DNA of 64,000 nt from Streptomyces griseoluteus (GCA_000717735.1 JOBE01000003.1:178955-242954); one strand, 5' to 3'; positions 1-9,004 are shown, counted from the stretch's first letter. Notes: generated by a model not told the origin, from the letters alone. Numbers and translations: made by a program.

Positions 1-1
1 C

Positions 2-820
2 CAGTCCTTCGCCTGGTTCTACGCCGTCAACACCGGCCAGATCTCCATCAGGCACGGCATGCGCGGCCCCAGCGGCGTCCTCGTCGCCGACCAGGCGGGC
101 GGCCTCGACGTCCTCGCCCAGGCCCGCCGGCTGATCCGCAACGGAACGCCGCTCGTCGTCTCCGGCGGCGTCGACTCCTCGATCTGCCCGTGGGGCTGGG
201 CCGCCCTGCTCACCAGCGGCCGGCTCAGCACCGACCCCGACCCGGCCACCGCCTACCGGCCGTTCCACCCGGACGCCGCCGGGCACGTCGTCGGCGAGGG
301 CGGGGCGCTCCTCATCGTCGAGGACGCCGCGAGCGCGGCGGGCCGCGGCGCCCGCACCTACGGGCGGATCGCCGGTTACGGCACCACGTTCGACCCGCGG
401 CCCGGCAGCGGCCGCGAGCCGGGGCTCCGCCGCGCGATCGACCTCGCCCTCGCCGACGCGGGCGTCACCGCGGCGGACGTCGACGTCGTCTTCGCGGACG
501 CCGCCGCCGTTCCCGAACTCGACGAGACGGAGGCGGCCGCCCTCCGCGACCTCTTCGGCGTACGAGGGGTGCCCGTCACGGCGCCCAAGACCATGACCGG
601 CCGGCTCAACTCCGGCGCGGGGCCGCTCGACGTGGCCACCGCCCTGCTCTCCCTCCGGGACCAGGTGATCCCGCCGACCGTGCACGTGGAGGCGGACCCC
701 GGCCACGGCCTGGACCTCGTCACCGGGCGGCCCCGGGAGACGTCGCTGCGCACCGTGCTCGTCCTGGCGCGCGGCTACGGCGGCTTCAACTCCGCCCTCG
801 TCGTCACTCGTGCGGACTGA
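2..820 (+). CDS. Type II PKS chain-length factor (KSbeta), 5' end outside window
   Basis: This is the C-terminal two thirds of a ketosynthase-beta/chain-length factor, open from the window edge in the frame starting at base 2. Visible family sequence includes GPSGVLVADQAGGLD, VVSGGVDSS, the HVVGEGGALLIVEDA segment, and the C-terminal thiolase-fold segment TGRLNSGAGPLDVATALLSL. KSbeta pairs with KSalpha to set poly-beta-ketone chain length in the cytoplasm. KSalpha should lie just left of the window. The ACP of the same minimal PKS is not next door but near 8.6 kb, which is unusual. The stop overlaps the next gene by 11 bp, suggesting translational coupling. Confidence 0.93.
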   Translation, partial: QSFAWFYAVNTGQISIRHGMRGPSGVLVADQAGGLDVLAQARRLIRNGTPLVVSGGVDSSICPWGWAALLTSGRLSTDPDPATAYRPFHPDAAGHVVGEGGALLIVEDAASAAGRGARTYGRIAGYGTTFDPRPGSGREPGLRRAIDLALADAGVTAADVDVVFADAAAVPELDETEAAALRDLFGVRGVPVTAPKTMTGRLNSGAGPLDVATALLSLRDQVIPPTVHVEADPGHGLDLVTGRPRETSLRTVLVLARGYGGFNSALVVTRAD

Positions 821-1520
821 CGACGCGGTTCCCCTTCTCGCACGTGAGCCGGGCCCCGTACGGCTGCCGCTCCCCGTGCGGGAAGACGTGGAGCTGTGGC
901 TGGTCAGGACCGGTGAGCCGCCCGCCGCGGCGGAGGTCGCCGTCCTGGACGCGGCGGAACGCCGGCGCGCCGCCTCGTTCCGCCGTCCGGCGCAGGCCGC
1001 GCTGTACGTCTCCGCGCACGCGGCCCTGCGGCACCTCCTCGGGGAGCGCCTCGGCGTCCTTCCCGCGGACGTGCCGCTGCGCCGCGAGGCGGGCGGGCGG
1101 CCGGTGGTGGCCGGGCAGGCCGCTGTGCACTTCTCCCTCTCGCACAGCGGTGACCTGGCCCTGGTGGGGCTCGCCGGGCGGCCGGTCGGCGTGGACGTCC
1201 AGCTCGTGCCCGGAGTGACGACGGCGGAACTGTGCGGTCGCCGTCTGCACCCGGCCGAGCGGGCGGAACTCGCCGCCCGGCCGCTCGCCGACCGGGCGGA
1301 GGGCTTCGCCCGGCTCTGGGCGCGCAAGGAGGCGTACCTCAAGGGCCTGGGCACCGGCCTCCGGCGGGCCCTGGACGCCGACTACCTGGGCGACGGCGGG
1401 CCCGGAAGGCCCGGCCGCCCCGCCGGCTGGACGGTCCTCGACGTGCCGTGCGCCCCCGGGCACGCCGCGGCGGTGGCTCTCGCCGACCTGCCGGGGGCGG
1501 CCGTTCCGGCTGCGGCGTGA
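810..1520 (+). CDS. Sfp-type 4'-phosphopantetheinyl transferase (angucycline block)
   Basis: A 236-residue PPTase of the Sfp/W-KEA class, expected to convert apo-ACP to holo-ACP using CoA. The GTG start at 810 lies inside the KSbeta 3' end. Motifs: HFSLSHSGD, then VGVDVQ, then LWARKEAYLKGLGTGL. In Sfp-type enzymes two acidic residues flank the metal in a D-x-E pair; here the second is Gln (codon CAG near 1200), whereas the paralogue at 42467 has VDVE. Some functional PPTases, such as the human enzyme, also lack this acid, so activity is plausible. The C-terminal region resembles the second PPTase of this window, so the two look like paralogues. Confidence 0.9.
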   Translation: MRTDDAVPLLAREPGPVRLPLPVREDVELWLVRTGEPPAAAEVAVLDAAERRRAASFRRPAQAALYVSAHAALRHLLGERLGVLPADVPLRREAGGRPVVAGQAAVHFSLSHSGDLALVGLAGRPVGVDVQLVPGVTTAELCGRRLHPAERAELAARPLADRAEGFARLWARKEAYLKGLGTGLRRALDADYLGDGGPGRPGRPAGWTVLDVPCAPGHAAAVALADLPGAAVPAAA

Positions 1521-1571
1521 GGGGGCCTTCCCCGTCACGCGCCCCGGACCGTGAGCCGACGGCTCGGGTCC

Positions 1572-1645
1572 GTCATCGACCTGCCCGGGCCTGTCATCGA
1601 CCTGCCCGGGCCTGTCATCGACCGGCCCGGGTCCGTCATCGACCC
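1572..1645. repeat. 21-bp direct tandem repeat, about 3.5 copies
   Basis: Three consecutive 21-bp units begin at 1572, 1593 and 1614 with core GTCATCGACC(T/G)GCCCGGG, followed by a partial unit at 1635. They lie between the PPTase stop and the ribosome-binding site of the small carboxylase subunit. The repeats can be translated in frame with the downstream gene, so an automated start at 1551 would wrongly include them. Confidence 0.85.
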
Positions 1646-1673
1646 GCGCATCCGTCGACCGAAGGAGCAGCTG

Positions 1674-1898
1674 ATGAACGCCGGCACCCTCCCCCACCTG
1701 ATCCGCGTCGAACGCGGCAGCCTCGACGAGGACGAGGCCGCCGCCCTCGTCGCCGTCCTCCTCACCCGTACCCAGGCGGGCCCCGCGGACCCGGACGGTT
1801 CGCGCGGCCCCGACGACGCCGGGGCCCGCTGGGCCCGGCTCGAACGGTCCCGCGGCTTCGGCGGGCCGCGGAGCTGGCAGCGGCAGCGACAGCGCTGA
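1674..1898 (+). CDS. accE: Acyl-CoA carboxylase epsilon subunit
   Basis: A 74-residue protein recognised as the small epsilon subunit of actinobacterial acyl-CoA carboxylases, which assembles with the alpha and beta subunits and stimulates them. The family pattern is a short N-terminal helix followed by a C-terminal ARWARLERSRGFGGPRSW-type segment. I choose the ATG at 1674 because a GAAGGAG ribosome-binding site sits just upstream. The longer GTG start at 1551 would translate the 21-bp repeats. Together with the genes at 2172 and 5109 it makes a full alpha/beta/epsilon carboxylase, presumably dedicated to malonyl-CoA supply for the polyketide synthase. Confidence 0.8.
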   Translation: MNAGTLPHLIRVERGSLDEDEAAALVAVLLTRTQAGPADPDGSRGPDDAGARWARLERSRGFGGPRSWQRQRQR

Positions 1899-1970
1899 GC
1901 GTCGCGCACCACGCACCGGAGGCCGGTGGGGAGATCCCCCCGGCCGCCCCCGGTGCGAAGCAAGGCCCTC

Positions 1971-2130
1971 GGGCCTGTCTTTTGGATCAGGCCGGGCTCG
2001 CGGGGCCCGGCACGCGCGCTCGCCGCGTTGTCGTCGGTCCCCAACGCTCCGCGTTGACTCCCTCCTCCGCCTTGCGATCACACGCACCAGACCCCGCTCC
2101 CTGATCCGCCCTGATCCAAAAGACAGGCCC
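1971..2130. mobile_element. MITE-like element, 160 bp with 20-bp perfect terminal inverted repeats
   Basis: The left end GGGCCTGTCTTTTGGATCAG (1971-1990) is the exact reverse complement of 2111-2130. The 120 bp between have no supported ORF. No clear target-site duplication is visible: the flanks are CTC on the left and TAG on the right. The end sequence recurs in diverged form (17 of 20 bases) at 45018. It fills most of the 273-bp gap between accE and the carboxylase alpha gene. A transposase-less insertion remnant is the simplest reading. A long-range hairpin or terminator is the alternative. Confidence 0.7.
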
Positions 2131-2171
2131 TAGCCCGTCCCAGCCAACACCCGCCGAAAGGGAGAGCCGTC

Positions 2172-3968
2172 GTGCGCAAGGTGCTCATCGCCAACCGTGG
2201 CGAAATCGCTGTTCGTGTCGCCCGTGCCTGCCGGGACGCCGGGATCGCGAGCGTCGCCGTCTACGCGGAGCCCGACCGGGACGCCCTGCACGTCCGGATG
2301 GCCGACGAGGCGTTCGCCCTGGGCGGTGACACCCCCGCCACCAGCTATCTCGACATGGCCAAGGTGCTGGGTGCCGCGCGGGAGTCGGGGGCGGACGCGG
2401 TCCACCCGGGCTACGGGTTCCTCTCCGAGAACGCCGAGTTCGCGCAGGCCGTGATCGACGCGGGTCTCACCTGGATCGGCCCGCCGCCGCAGGCGATCCG
2501 TGACCTGGGCGACAAGGTGGCGGCCCGTCACATCGCCCAGCGCGCGGGTGCCCCGCTCGTGGCCGGCACGCCGGATCCGGTCTCCGGCGCCGACGAGGTG
2601 GTCGCCTTCGCCGCGGAGCACGGTCTGCCGATCGCGATCAAGGCCGCGTTCGGCGGCGGCGGGCGCGGACTGAAGGTCGCCCGGACGATGGAGGAGATCC
2701 CCGAGCTGTACGACTCCGCCGTGCGCGAGGCCGTCGCCGCCTTCGGGCGTGGCGAGTGCTTCGTCGAGCGCTACCTCGACAAGCCCCGGCACGTCGAGAC
2801 GCAGTGCCTGGCCGACACCCACGGCAACGTCGTCGTCGTCTCCACCCGCGACTGCTCCCTCCAGCGTCGCCACCAGAAGCTGGTGGAGGAGGCGCCGGCG
2901 CCGTTCCTGACGGACGTGCAGGTCAAGCACCTGTACGACGCCTCCAAGGCGATCCTGAAGGAGGCCGGGTACGTCGGCGCGGGCACCTGCGAGTTCCTCG
3001 TCGGCGCCGACGGAACGATCTCCTTCCTGGAGGTCAACACCCGTCTCCAGGTGGAGCATCCGGTCACCGAGGAGGTCACCGGCATCGACCTGGTCCGCGA
3101 GATGTTCCGCATCGCCGACGGCGAGGACCTGGGCGCCTCGCCGTACTTCCAGGACGGCGACCCGGTGGTACGCGGCCACTCCTTCGAGTTCCGCATCAAC
3201 GGCGAGGACCCGGGCCGCGGCTTCCTGCCCGCGCCCGGCACCGTCACCGTCTTCACCCCGCCGACCGGCCCCGGCGTCCGCGTCGACGCCGGTGTCGAGG
3301 CCGGCTCGGTCATCGGCCCGGCGTGGGACTCGCTCCTCGCCAAGCTGATCGTCACCGGCGCCACCCGCGAGCAGGCCCTCCAGCGGGCCGCGCGCGCCCT
3401 GGCGGAGTTCGAGGTCGGGGGCATGGCGACGGCAGTGCCGTTCCACCGCGTGGTGGTCGCCGACCCGGCGTTCGCGCCGGAACTCGGCGGTGAAGCCGGC
3501 CCGTTCTCGGTCCACACCCGGTGGATCGAGACCGAGTTCGCGAACGACATCCCGCCCTTCGCGGTCCCCGCGGACGGCGAGGACGACGAGGAGCAGGGCC
3601 GCGAGACGGTCGTCGTCGAGGTCGGGGCCAAGCGCCTGGAGATCTCCCTGCCGTCCTCGCTCGGCATGGCGCTGGCCCGGACGGGCCTGGCCGCAGGGGC
3701 GAAGCCGAAGCGCCGTGCGGCGAAGAAGTCCGGTCCCGCCGCCTCCGGCGACACCCTCGCCTCACCGATGCAGGGCACGGTCGTGAAGGTGGCGGTCGAG
3801 GAGGGGCAGACGGTCGAGGAGGGCGATCTCATCGTCGTCCTGGAGGCCATGAAGATGGAACAGCCCCTCAACGCCCACAAGTCCGGCACCGTCACCGGGC
3901 TCTCGGCGCAGGTCGGCGGCGCGCTCACCTCCGGCGCGCCCGTGTGCGAGATCAAGAGCGCTCCGTGA
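2172..3968 (+). CDS. Acyl-CoA carboxylase alpha subunit (biotin carboxylase + BCCP)
   Basis: A 598-residue biotin-dependent carboxylase alpha chain. N-terminal biotin carboxylase domain (about 1-450): [20 protein letters not shown], the glycine-rich ATP loop [13 protein letters not shown], and [17 protein letters not shown]-terminal biotin carboxyl carrier domain: [10 protein letters not shown], where the second Lys carries biotin. It carboxylates biotin with ATP and bicarbonate and hands CO2 to the beta subunit at 5109. GTG start at 2172 with an AAAGGGAGA site upstream. Length matches AccA/PccA-type Streptomyces proteins, and jadomycin-type clusters carry such a gene (JadJ). It sits in the polyketide cluster, so a malonyl-CoA supply role is inferred. 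Confidence 0.95.
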   Translation: MRKVLIANRGEIAVRVARACRDAGIASVAVYAEPDRDALHVRMADEAFALGGDTPATSYLDMAKVLGAARESGADAVHPGYGFLSENAEFAQAVIDAGLTWIGPPPQAIRDLGDKVAARHIAQRAGAPLVAGTPDPVSGADEVVAFAAEHGLPIAIKAAFGGGGRGLKVARTMEEIPELYDSAVREAVAAFGRGECFVERYLDKPRHVETQCLADTHGNVVVVSTRDCSLQRRHQKLVEEAPAPFLTDVQVKHLYDASKAILKEAGYVGAGTCEFLVGADGTISFLEVNTRLQVEHPVTEEVTGIDLVREMFRIADGEDLGASPYFQDGDPVVRGHSFEFRINGEDPGRGFLPAPGTVTVFTPPTGPGVRVDAGVEAGSVIGPAWDSLLAKLIVTGATREQALQRAARALAEFEVGGMATAVPFHRVVVADPAFAPELGGEAGPFSVHTRWIETEFANDIPPFAVPADGEDDEEQGRETVVVEVGAKRLEISLPSSLGMALARTGLAAGAKPKRRAAKKSGPAASGDTLASPMQGTVVKVAVEEGQTVEEGDLIVVLEAMKMEQPLNAHKSGTVTGLSAQVGGALTSGAPVCEIKSAP

Positions 3969-4143
3969 CCGCCGTGACCCACGTGGGGTCCGTGACTGCC
4001 GTGGCCGCTGTGGTCCCCCCTACGGCCTCCACGGCCCCCATGGCCGCCGTGACCCACAGGCCGGGCCCCGGGCCCCGGGCCGCCCGGCTGACGCGTGCGA
4101 CGCCCGCCGCCCTCCGTCCGACCCCGAGAGGCCCCCACCGACC

Positions 4144-5112
4144 ATGACGGCCACCCTGCCGAACCGGCTCCCCCGGACGGCCGCCCGCCGCACCGTCCTC
4201 GACGGGGCGGGCGTCCCGCTGTCCGCGCTGCTCGCGCTCCCCGAGGACGTCCCGCCCCGCGCCACCGTGGTGGCGCTGCACGGCGCCGGGATGAGCGGCG
4301 GCTACTTCGACGGCTCCGCGCACCCGGACGCCTCGCTCCTCGGACTCGGCGCGCGCCTCGGCTACGCCGTGCTCGCCGTCGACCGCCCCGGCTACGGCGA
4401 CTCCGCACCCGTACTGCCCCGGGGCTGCGACCGCCAGGAGCAGTCCGCCCTGCTGCGCGCCGCCCTCGCGGAGTTCGCGGCGACCCACGAGACCGGGGCC
4501 GGGATGTTCCTGCTTGGGCATTCGTACGGCGGGATGCTCGCCCTCACGGCCGCCGCCGACGGCCTGCAGAGCGGTGGCACGGCCTCGGGCGCGCCGCTGC
4601 TCGGTGTGGACGTCTCCGGCTGTGGCCGGCGCCTGGCCGTCGACCCGGTCCCGCCCGAGGGTTCGCTGCGCAGGACCGCCCGGCACTGGGGCCCCTTGCG
4701 CTGCTATCCGCCGGACACCTTCCGTTCCAGCCAGACGCTGGTCGGGCCCGTTCCGGAGCGCGAGCGGGGCGACGCCGGCGCCTGGGCGGACCTGTTCCCC
4801 GGTGTGGCGGCGCGCGTCCGCGTACCGGTACGCCTGACGTTCGCCGCCCACGAGGCGTGGTGGCGGCAGGACGACGCCGAACTGGCCGAGCTGGCGGCGG
4901 CGTTCACGGCCGCCCCGCGCGTGCTCGTCGAGCGCCAGCCGCAGGCCGGCCACAACATCAGCCTCGGCTGGGCGGCCCGCGCCTACCACCTGCGGGCCCT
5001 GGCCTTCGCCGAGGACTGCCTGCGGCCCGCCGACCCTCCTTCGTCCATCCGGCGCGCAGGACCCGCCGACCCGCCTTCACCCACCCAGCGAACAGGAAGG
5101 GACATGCCATGA
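4144..5112 (+). CDS. Alpha/beta hydrolase of unknown substrate
   Basis: A 322-residue alpha/beta-hydrolase-fold protein. The nucleophile elbow is GHSYGG with Ser near residue 127. The oxyanion region is LHGAGMSGGYF near residue 45. A late QAGHNISLGW segment near residue 265 supplies the likely catalytic His. No signal peptide is evident, so it should be cytoplasmic. Its stop overlaps the carboxyltransferase start by 4 bp (ATGA), so it is part of the same operon. The 175-bp leader upstream is low-complexity GTGACC/CCGTG repeats. A role as thioesterase, lactonase or editing enzyme cannot be separated from sequence alone. Confidence 0.85.
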   Translation: MTATLPNRLPRTAARRTVLDGAGVPLSALLALPEDVPPRATVVALHGAGMSGGYFDGSAHPDASLLGLGARLGYAVLAVDRPGYGDSAPVLPRGCDRQEQSALLRAALAEFAATHETGAGMFLLGHSYGGMLALTAAADGLQSGGTASGAPLLGVDVSGCGRRLAVDPVPPEGSLRRTARHWGPLRCYPPDTFRSSQTLVGPVPERERGDAGAWADLFPGVAARVRVPVRLTFAAHEAWWRQDDAELAELAAAFTAAPRVLVERQPQAGHNISLGWAARAYHLRALAFAEDCLRPADPPSSIRRAGPADPPSPTQRTGRDMP

Positions 5113-6683
5113 CGGCAGCCGTTCCCCCCGACGCCGAGACCGGGGCCCGGCTCGACGAACTCCAGCGGCTCAAGACGCTGGCCGACGAGGGCCCCAACCC
5201 CGAGGCGACCGCACGCCAGCACGCCAAGGGGAAGCTGACCGCGCGCGAGCGGATCGAGCTGCTGCTCGACAAGGGCAGCTTCTGCGAGATCGAACCGCTG
5301 CGCCGGCACCGGGCGACCGGCTTCGGTCTGGAGTCCAACCGCCCCTACACGGACGGGGTGGTGACCGGCTGGGGCGAGGTCGACGGCCGTACGGTCTTCG
5401 TCTACGCGCACGACTTCCGGATCTTCGGCGGCGCGCTCGGTGAGGCGCACGCCGCCAAGATCCACAAGATCATGGACATGGCCATCGCGGCCGGGGCGCC
5501 GCTGGTGTCCCTGAACGACGGCGCGGGTGCCCGTATCCAGGAGGGCGTCTCCGCGCTCGCCGGATACGGCGGCATCTTCCAGCGGAACACCAAGGCGTCC
5601 GGCGTCATCCCGCAGATCAGCGTGATGCTCGGCCCGTGCGCCGGCGGCGCCGCCTACTCGCCGGCCCTGACCGACTTCGTGTTCATGGTCCGCGAGACGT
5701 CGCAGATGTTCATCACGGGACCGGACGTCGTCAAGGCGGTCACCGGCGAGGAGATCACCCAGAACGGCCTCGGCGGCGCCGACGTCCACGGCGGCGTCTC
5801 GGGCGTCGCCCACTTCGTCCACGACGACGAGGAGTCCTGCCTCGCCGACGTCCGCTACCTGCTGTCGCTGCTGCCGTCCAACAACCGCGACCTGCCGCCC
5901 GTCGTCCGGAGCGGCGACCCGGCGGACCGCGCGAACGACCGCCTGCTCTCCCTCGTACCCGCCGACGCCAACCGCTCGTACGACGTCCACGGCGTCATCG
6001 AGGAGCTCGCGGACGACGGCGAGTTCATGGAGGTGCACGCCGACTGGGCGCCGAACCTGGTCTGCGCGCTCGCCCGGCTCGACGGGCACGTCGTCGGCTT
6101 CGTCGCCAACCAGCCGGCGGCCTTCGCGGGCGTCCTCGACATCCGGGCGAGCGAGAAGGGCGCCCGCTTCGTCCAGTTCTGCGACGCCTTCAACATCCCC
6201 CTCGTCACCCTGGTGGACGTCCCCGGCTTCCTGCCCGGCGTCGACCAGGAACACGACGGCATCATCCGGCGCGGCGCCAAGCTGCTCTACGCCTACTGCA
6301 ACGCGACCGTGCCGCGCATCTCCGTCGTGATGCGCAAGGCGTACGGCGGCGCCTACATCGTCATGGACTCGCGCTCCATCGGCGCCGACATCGCCCTCGC
6401 CTGGCCCCTCAACGAGATCGCCGTCATGGGTGCGGAGGGCGCCGCCAACGTCGTCTTCCGGCGCGAGATCGCCGCCGCCGACGACCCCGACGCGGTCCGC
6501 GCGCAGAAGATCGACGAGTACCGCCGGGAGCTGGTCCACCCGTACTACGCGGCGGAACGCGGCCTCGTCGACGACGTCGTCGACCCGCGCGAGACCCGGG
6601 CCGTGCTCTGCAGGGCGGTCACCATGCTCGCCGCGAAGCACGCGGAACTTCCCCATCGCAAGCACGGCAACCCGCCGCAGTGA
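5109..6683 (+). CDS. Acyl-CoA carboxylase beta subunit (carboxyltransferase)
   Basis: A 524-residue biotin-dependent carboxyltransferase of the PccB/AccB class. Visible motifs include TARERIELLLD, the acyl-CoA oxyanion region GGIFQRNTKASGVIPQISVMLGPCAGGAAYSPAL (N-terminal crotonase-like domain) and VPGFLPGVDQEHDGIIRRGAKLLYAY with MRKAYGGAYIVM (C-terminal domain). It transfers the carboxyl group from biotin on the alpha subunit to acetyl- or propionyl-CoA. I place the start at the ATG at 5109, which overlaps the hydrolase stop and follows an AGGAAGG site. An upstream extension would only read the hydrolase gene out of frame. Confidence 0.95.
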   Translation: MTAAVPPDAETGARLDELQRLKTLADEGPNPEATARQHAKGKLTARERIELLLDKGSFCEIEPLRRHRATGFGLESNRPYTDGVVTGWGEVDGRTVFVYAHDFRIFGGALGEAHAAKIHKIMDMAIAAGAPLVSLNDGAGARIQEGVSALAGYGGIFQRNTKASGVIPQISVMLGPCAGGAAYSPALTDFVFMVRETSQMFITGPDVVKAVTGEEITQNGLGGADVHGGVSGVAHFVHDDEESCLADVRYLLSLLPSNNRDLPPVVRSGDPADRANDRLLSLVPADANRSYDVHGVIEELADDGEFMEVHADWAPNLVCALARLDGHVVGFVANQPAAFAGVLDIRASEKGARFVQFCDAFNIPLVTLVDVPGFLPGVDQEHDGIIRRGAKLLYAYCNATVPRISVVMRKAYGGAYIVMDSRSIGADIALAWPLNEIAVMGAEGAANVVFRREIAAADDPDAVRAQKIDEYRRELVHPYYAAERGLVDDVVDPRETRAVLCRAVTMLAAKHAELPHRKHGNPPQ

Positions 6684-6748
6684 TCCACCGGATCACCAGA
6701 TCCGCCGGATCCGTGGCACGCCAGCAAGTCCCCTTGAAGGAGAGGTAC

Positions 6749-8236
6749 ATGGATGCTTCCGTGATCGTCGCAGGCGCCGGGCCGACCGGTCTCGCGCTCG
6801 CCGCGGAACTGCGGCTCGCCGGCGTCGACGTCATCGTCGTCGAGCGCCTCGCCGAGCCCACGGGCGAGTCCCGTGGCCTGGGCTTCACCATCCGCACCAT
6901 GGAGGTCTTCGACCAGCGCGGCCTGCTGCCCCGCTTCGGCGACATGGTGACGAGCAACGCCGGCCACTTCGGCGGCCTCCCGATGGACTTCGGCATCCTC
7001 GGCAGCAACCACCGGGCCGCGAAGTCCGTCCCGCAGCACGTCACCGAGGCGGTCCTGGAGGAATGGGCCAGGGAAATCGGCGTCGACCTGCGGCGCGGCA
7101 CCGAACTGCTCGCGCTGCGCGACACCGGCGACGGCGTCGAGATCGACGTACGCGATCCGGCGGGCGAGCGGCAGACGCTCACCGCGCGCTGGCTGGTCGG
7201 CTGCGACGGCGGCCGCAGCCTCGTCCGCAAGGCCATCGGATCCGAGTTCCCCGGCACCGCCGCCACCCTGGAGATGTACCTCGCCGACATCCGCGGCGTG
7301 GACCTGGAACCCCAGCTGATCGGCAAGACGTACCCAGGCGGCATGGTCATGGTCGGCCCGCTCGGCGACGGCGTGAACCGCATCATCGTCTGCGAGCGCG
7401 GCACCCCGCCCCAGCGGCGCGACGCCCCGCCGCCGTACGCGCAGGTCGCCGCCGCCTGGGAGCGCCTCACCGGCATCGACATCTCGCACGCCGAGCCCGT
7501 CTGGGTCAGCGCCTTCGGCGACGCCACCCGGCTGGTCACCGAGTACCGCCGCGGCCGGGTCCTGCTCGCGGGCGACGCCGCGCACATCCACCTGCCGGCC
7601 GGCGGCCAGGGCATGAACACCGGCATCCAGGACGCCGTGAACCTCGGCTGGAAACTCGCCGCCGTGGTCCGCGGCACCGCCCCCGAGGCGCTGCTCGACA
7701 CGTACCACGACGAGCGCCACCCGGTCGGGCAGCGGCTGATGATGAACACCCGGGCGCAGGGCCTGCTGTTCCTCGGCGGCCCCGAGATCCAGCCGCTGCG
7801 CGACGTGATCGGCGAGCTCCTCACGCACGAGGAGGTCGCCCGGCACCTCTCCGGCATGGTGAGCGGCCTGGAGATCCGTTACGACGTCGGGACCGGCACC
7901 AACCCGCTCCTCGGCCTGCGCATGCCGCACCTGGAGCTGGTGTCGGACACCGCCAAGACCAGCAGCACCGCGCTGCTGCACGCCGGCCGCGGCATCCTCC
8001 TCGACCTGGAGGACAACGCCGAGCTGCGGCGCCGCGCCGACGGCTGGACCGATCGGGTCGACCTGGTCACCGCCGCGCCGCACGGCGTCGACCCGGACGG
8101 CCCGCTCGCCGGCGTCTCGGCCGTCCTGGTGCGGCCCGACGGGCACGTGGCCTGGGTCGCGCCCGGCAGCCACCACGACCTTCCCATGGCTCTCGGCCGG
8201 TGGTTCGGACCGTCCCGGCACGAGTCGGACCGATAG
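6749..8236 (+). CDS. FAD-dependent aromatic polyketide hydroxylase (PgaE/UrdE type)
   Basis: A 495-residue group A flavoprotein monooxygenase. It has the FAD Rossmann motif GAGPTG at residues 9-14, the middle CDGGRS motif, and GDAAHIHLPAGGQGMNTGIQDA for FAD ribityl binding, followed by a thioredoxin-like C-terminal region. Family members PgaE and UrdE hydroxylate angucycline C-12 (and C-12b) with NADPH and O2. It stands immediately before the cyclase, which is the E-F order of angucycline clusters. The ATG at 6749 follows GAAGGAGAGG. Assignment to the angucycline branch rests on sequence resemblance and gene order together. Confidence 0.9.
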   Translation: MDASVIVAGAGPTGLALAAELRLAGVDVIVVERLAEPTGESRGLGFTIRTMEVFDQRGLLPRFGDMVTSNAGHFGGLPMDFGILGSNHRAAKSVPQHVTEAVLEEWAREIGVDLRRGTELLALRDTGDGVEIDVRDPAGERQTLTARWLVGCDGGRSLVRKAIGSEFPGTAATLEMYLADIRGVDLEPQLIGKTYPGGMVMVGPLGDGVNRIIVCERGTPPQRRDAPPPYAQVAAAWERLTGIDISHAEPVWVSAFGDATRLVTEYRRGRVLLAGDAAHIHLPAGGQGMNTGIQDAVNLGWKLAAVVRGTAPEALLDTYHDERHPVGQRLMMNTRAQGLLFLGGPEIQPLRDVIGELLTHEEVARHLSGMVSGLEIRYDVGTGTNPLLGLRMPHLELVSDTAKTSSTALLHAGRGILLDLEDNAELRRRADGWTDRVDLVTAAPHGVDPDGPLAGVSAVLVRPDGHVAWVAPGSHHDLPMALGRWFGPSRHESDR

Positions 8237-8245
8237 GAGACGGAC

Positions 8246-8575
8246 ATGCACAGCACCCTCATCGTGGCCCGGATGGAGCCCGGCTCGGCCGTGGACGTGG
8301 CCAAGCTCTTCGGCGCCTTCGACGAGACGGAGATGCCGCACCGCATGGGCACGCTCCGCCGCCAGCTCTTCTCCTACCGGGGCCTCTACTTCCACCTCCA
8401 GGACTTCGCGGGCGAGGACGGCGGAGAGCGGATCGAGCAGGCCAAGACGGACCCGCGCTTCGTCGGCATCAGCGAGGACCTCAAGCCGTTCATCACCGCC
8501 TACGACCCGGCCACCTGGCGGTCCCCCGCCGACGCCATGGCCCAGCGCTTCTACGACTGGAACGCCCGCCCCTGA
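8246..8575 (+). CDS. TcmI-family polyketide cyclase
   Basis: A 109-residue member of the TcmI/JadI/UrdF cyclase family (ferredoxin-like dimeric alpha/beta fold). It contains the typical MHSTLIVARM start, a central RRQLFSYRGLYFHLQD segment and ISEDLKPFITAYDPATWRSP near the end. Such enzymes catalyse a late ring closure of the folded polyketide. In angucyclines this is the fourth (A) ring that gives the benz[a]anthracene skeleton. It starts 9 bp after the hydroxylase stop with an AGGAGA site and is probably co-translated. Confidence 0.92.
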   Translation: MHSTLIVARMEPGSAVDVAKLFGAFDETEMPHRMGTLRRQLFSYRGLYFHLQDFAGEDGGERIEQAKTDPRFVGISEDLKPFITAYDPATWRSPADAMAQRFYDWNARP

Positions 8576-8610
8576 GCACCGCCCCAGGCCGCACACGAAA
8601 GGAACACCCC

Positions 8611-8880
8611 GTGTCCTCCACTGAGTTCACCCTCGACAACCTCGTCCACATCCTGCGCGAGGGCGCCGGCGCCGACGAGTCCGCCGACCTCGGCGGCGAC
8701 ATCCGCGACACCGACTTCGAGAGCCTCGGCTACGAGTCGCTGGCCCTGCTCGAGACGATCGGCCGCATCGAGCGCGAGTACGGCATCACCCTCGACGACG
8801 ACATCCTGGCCAGCGCCGGGACGCCCGGGCAGCTCATCGACGCCGTCGGCGCGCAGCTGGCCCACGGCCGGACCGACTGA
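8611..8880 (+). CDS. Type II PKS acyl carrier protein
   Basis: An 89-residue acyl carrier protein. The phosphopantetheine attachment site is LGYESLALLE with Ser at residue 43, embedded in the standard four-helix pattern (IRDTDFESLGYESLALLETIGRIE). GTG start at 8611 with AAAGGAA upstream. It carries the growing polyketide for the KSalpha/KSbeta pair. In most angucycline clusters the ACP directly follows KSbeta; here about 7.8 kb of carboxylase and tailoring genes separate them. It should be activated by one of the two PPTases in this window. Confidence 0.95.
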   Translation: MSSTEFTLDNLVHILREGAGADESADLGGDIRDTDFESLGYESLALLETIGRIEREYGITLDDDILASAGTPGQLIDAVGAQLAHGRTD

Positions 8881-8970
8881 CGGGCGTCCGGCGCTTCGCT
8901 GCCCCCGCACGAAGACACGACCGTCGGCCCTGCCGCCCCGCCGTCCCGCGGCGGCGTGCCCTGCCGTACC

Positions 8971-9004
8971 CGTACCGGCTCACGCCTGCGTACCGGCTCA
9001 CGCC
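8971..9004. repeat. Two direct copies of a 16-bp sequence in the ACP-ketoreductase gap
   Basis: CGTACCGGCTCACGCC occurs at 8971-8986 and 8989-9004, followed by degenerate CACGTACACGTTCACG. The 159-bp gap has no ORF. A GGAG ribosome-binding site for the ketoreductase lies at its right end. The function is unknown; leader duplication or a regulator site are possible. Confidence 0.6.

Noticed and set aside
1551..1673. N-terminal extension of the carboxylase epsilon subunit from GTG 1551
   Set aside because: The extension is translated 21-bp repeat; the ATG at 1674 has a good ribosome-binding site and gives the family's normal length.
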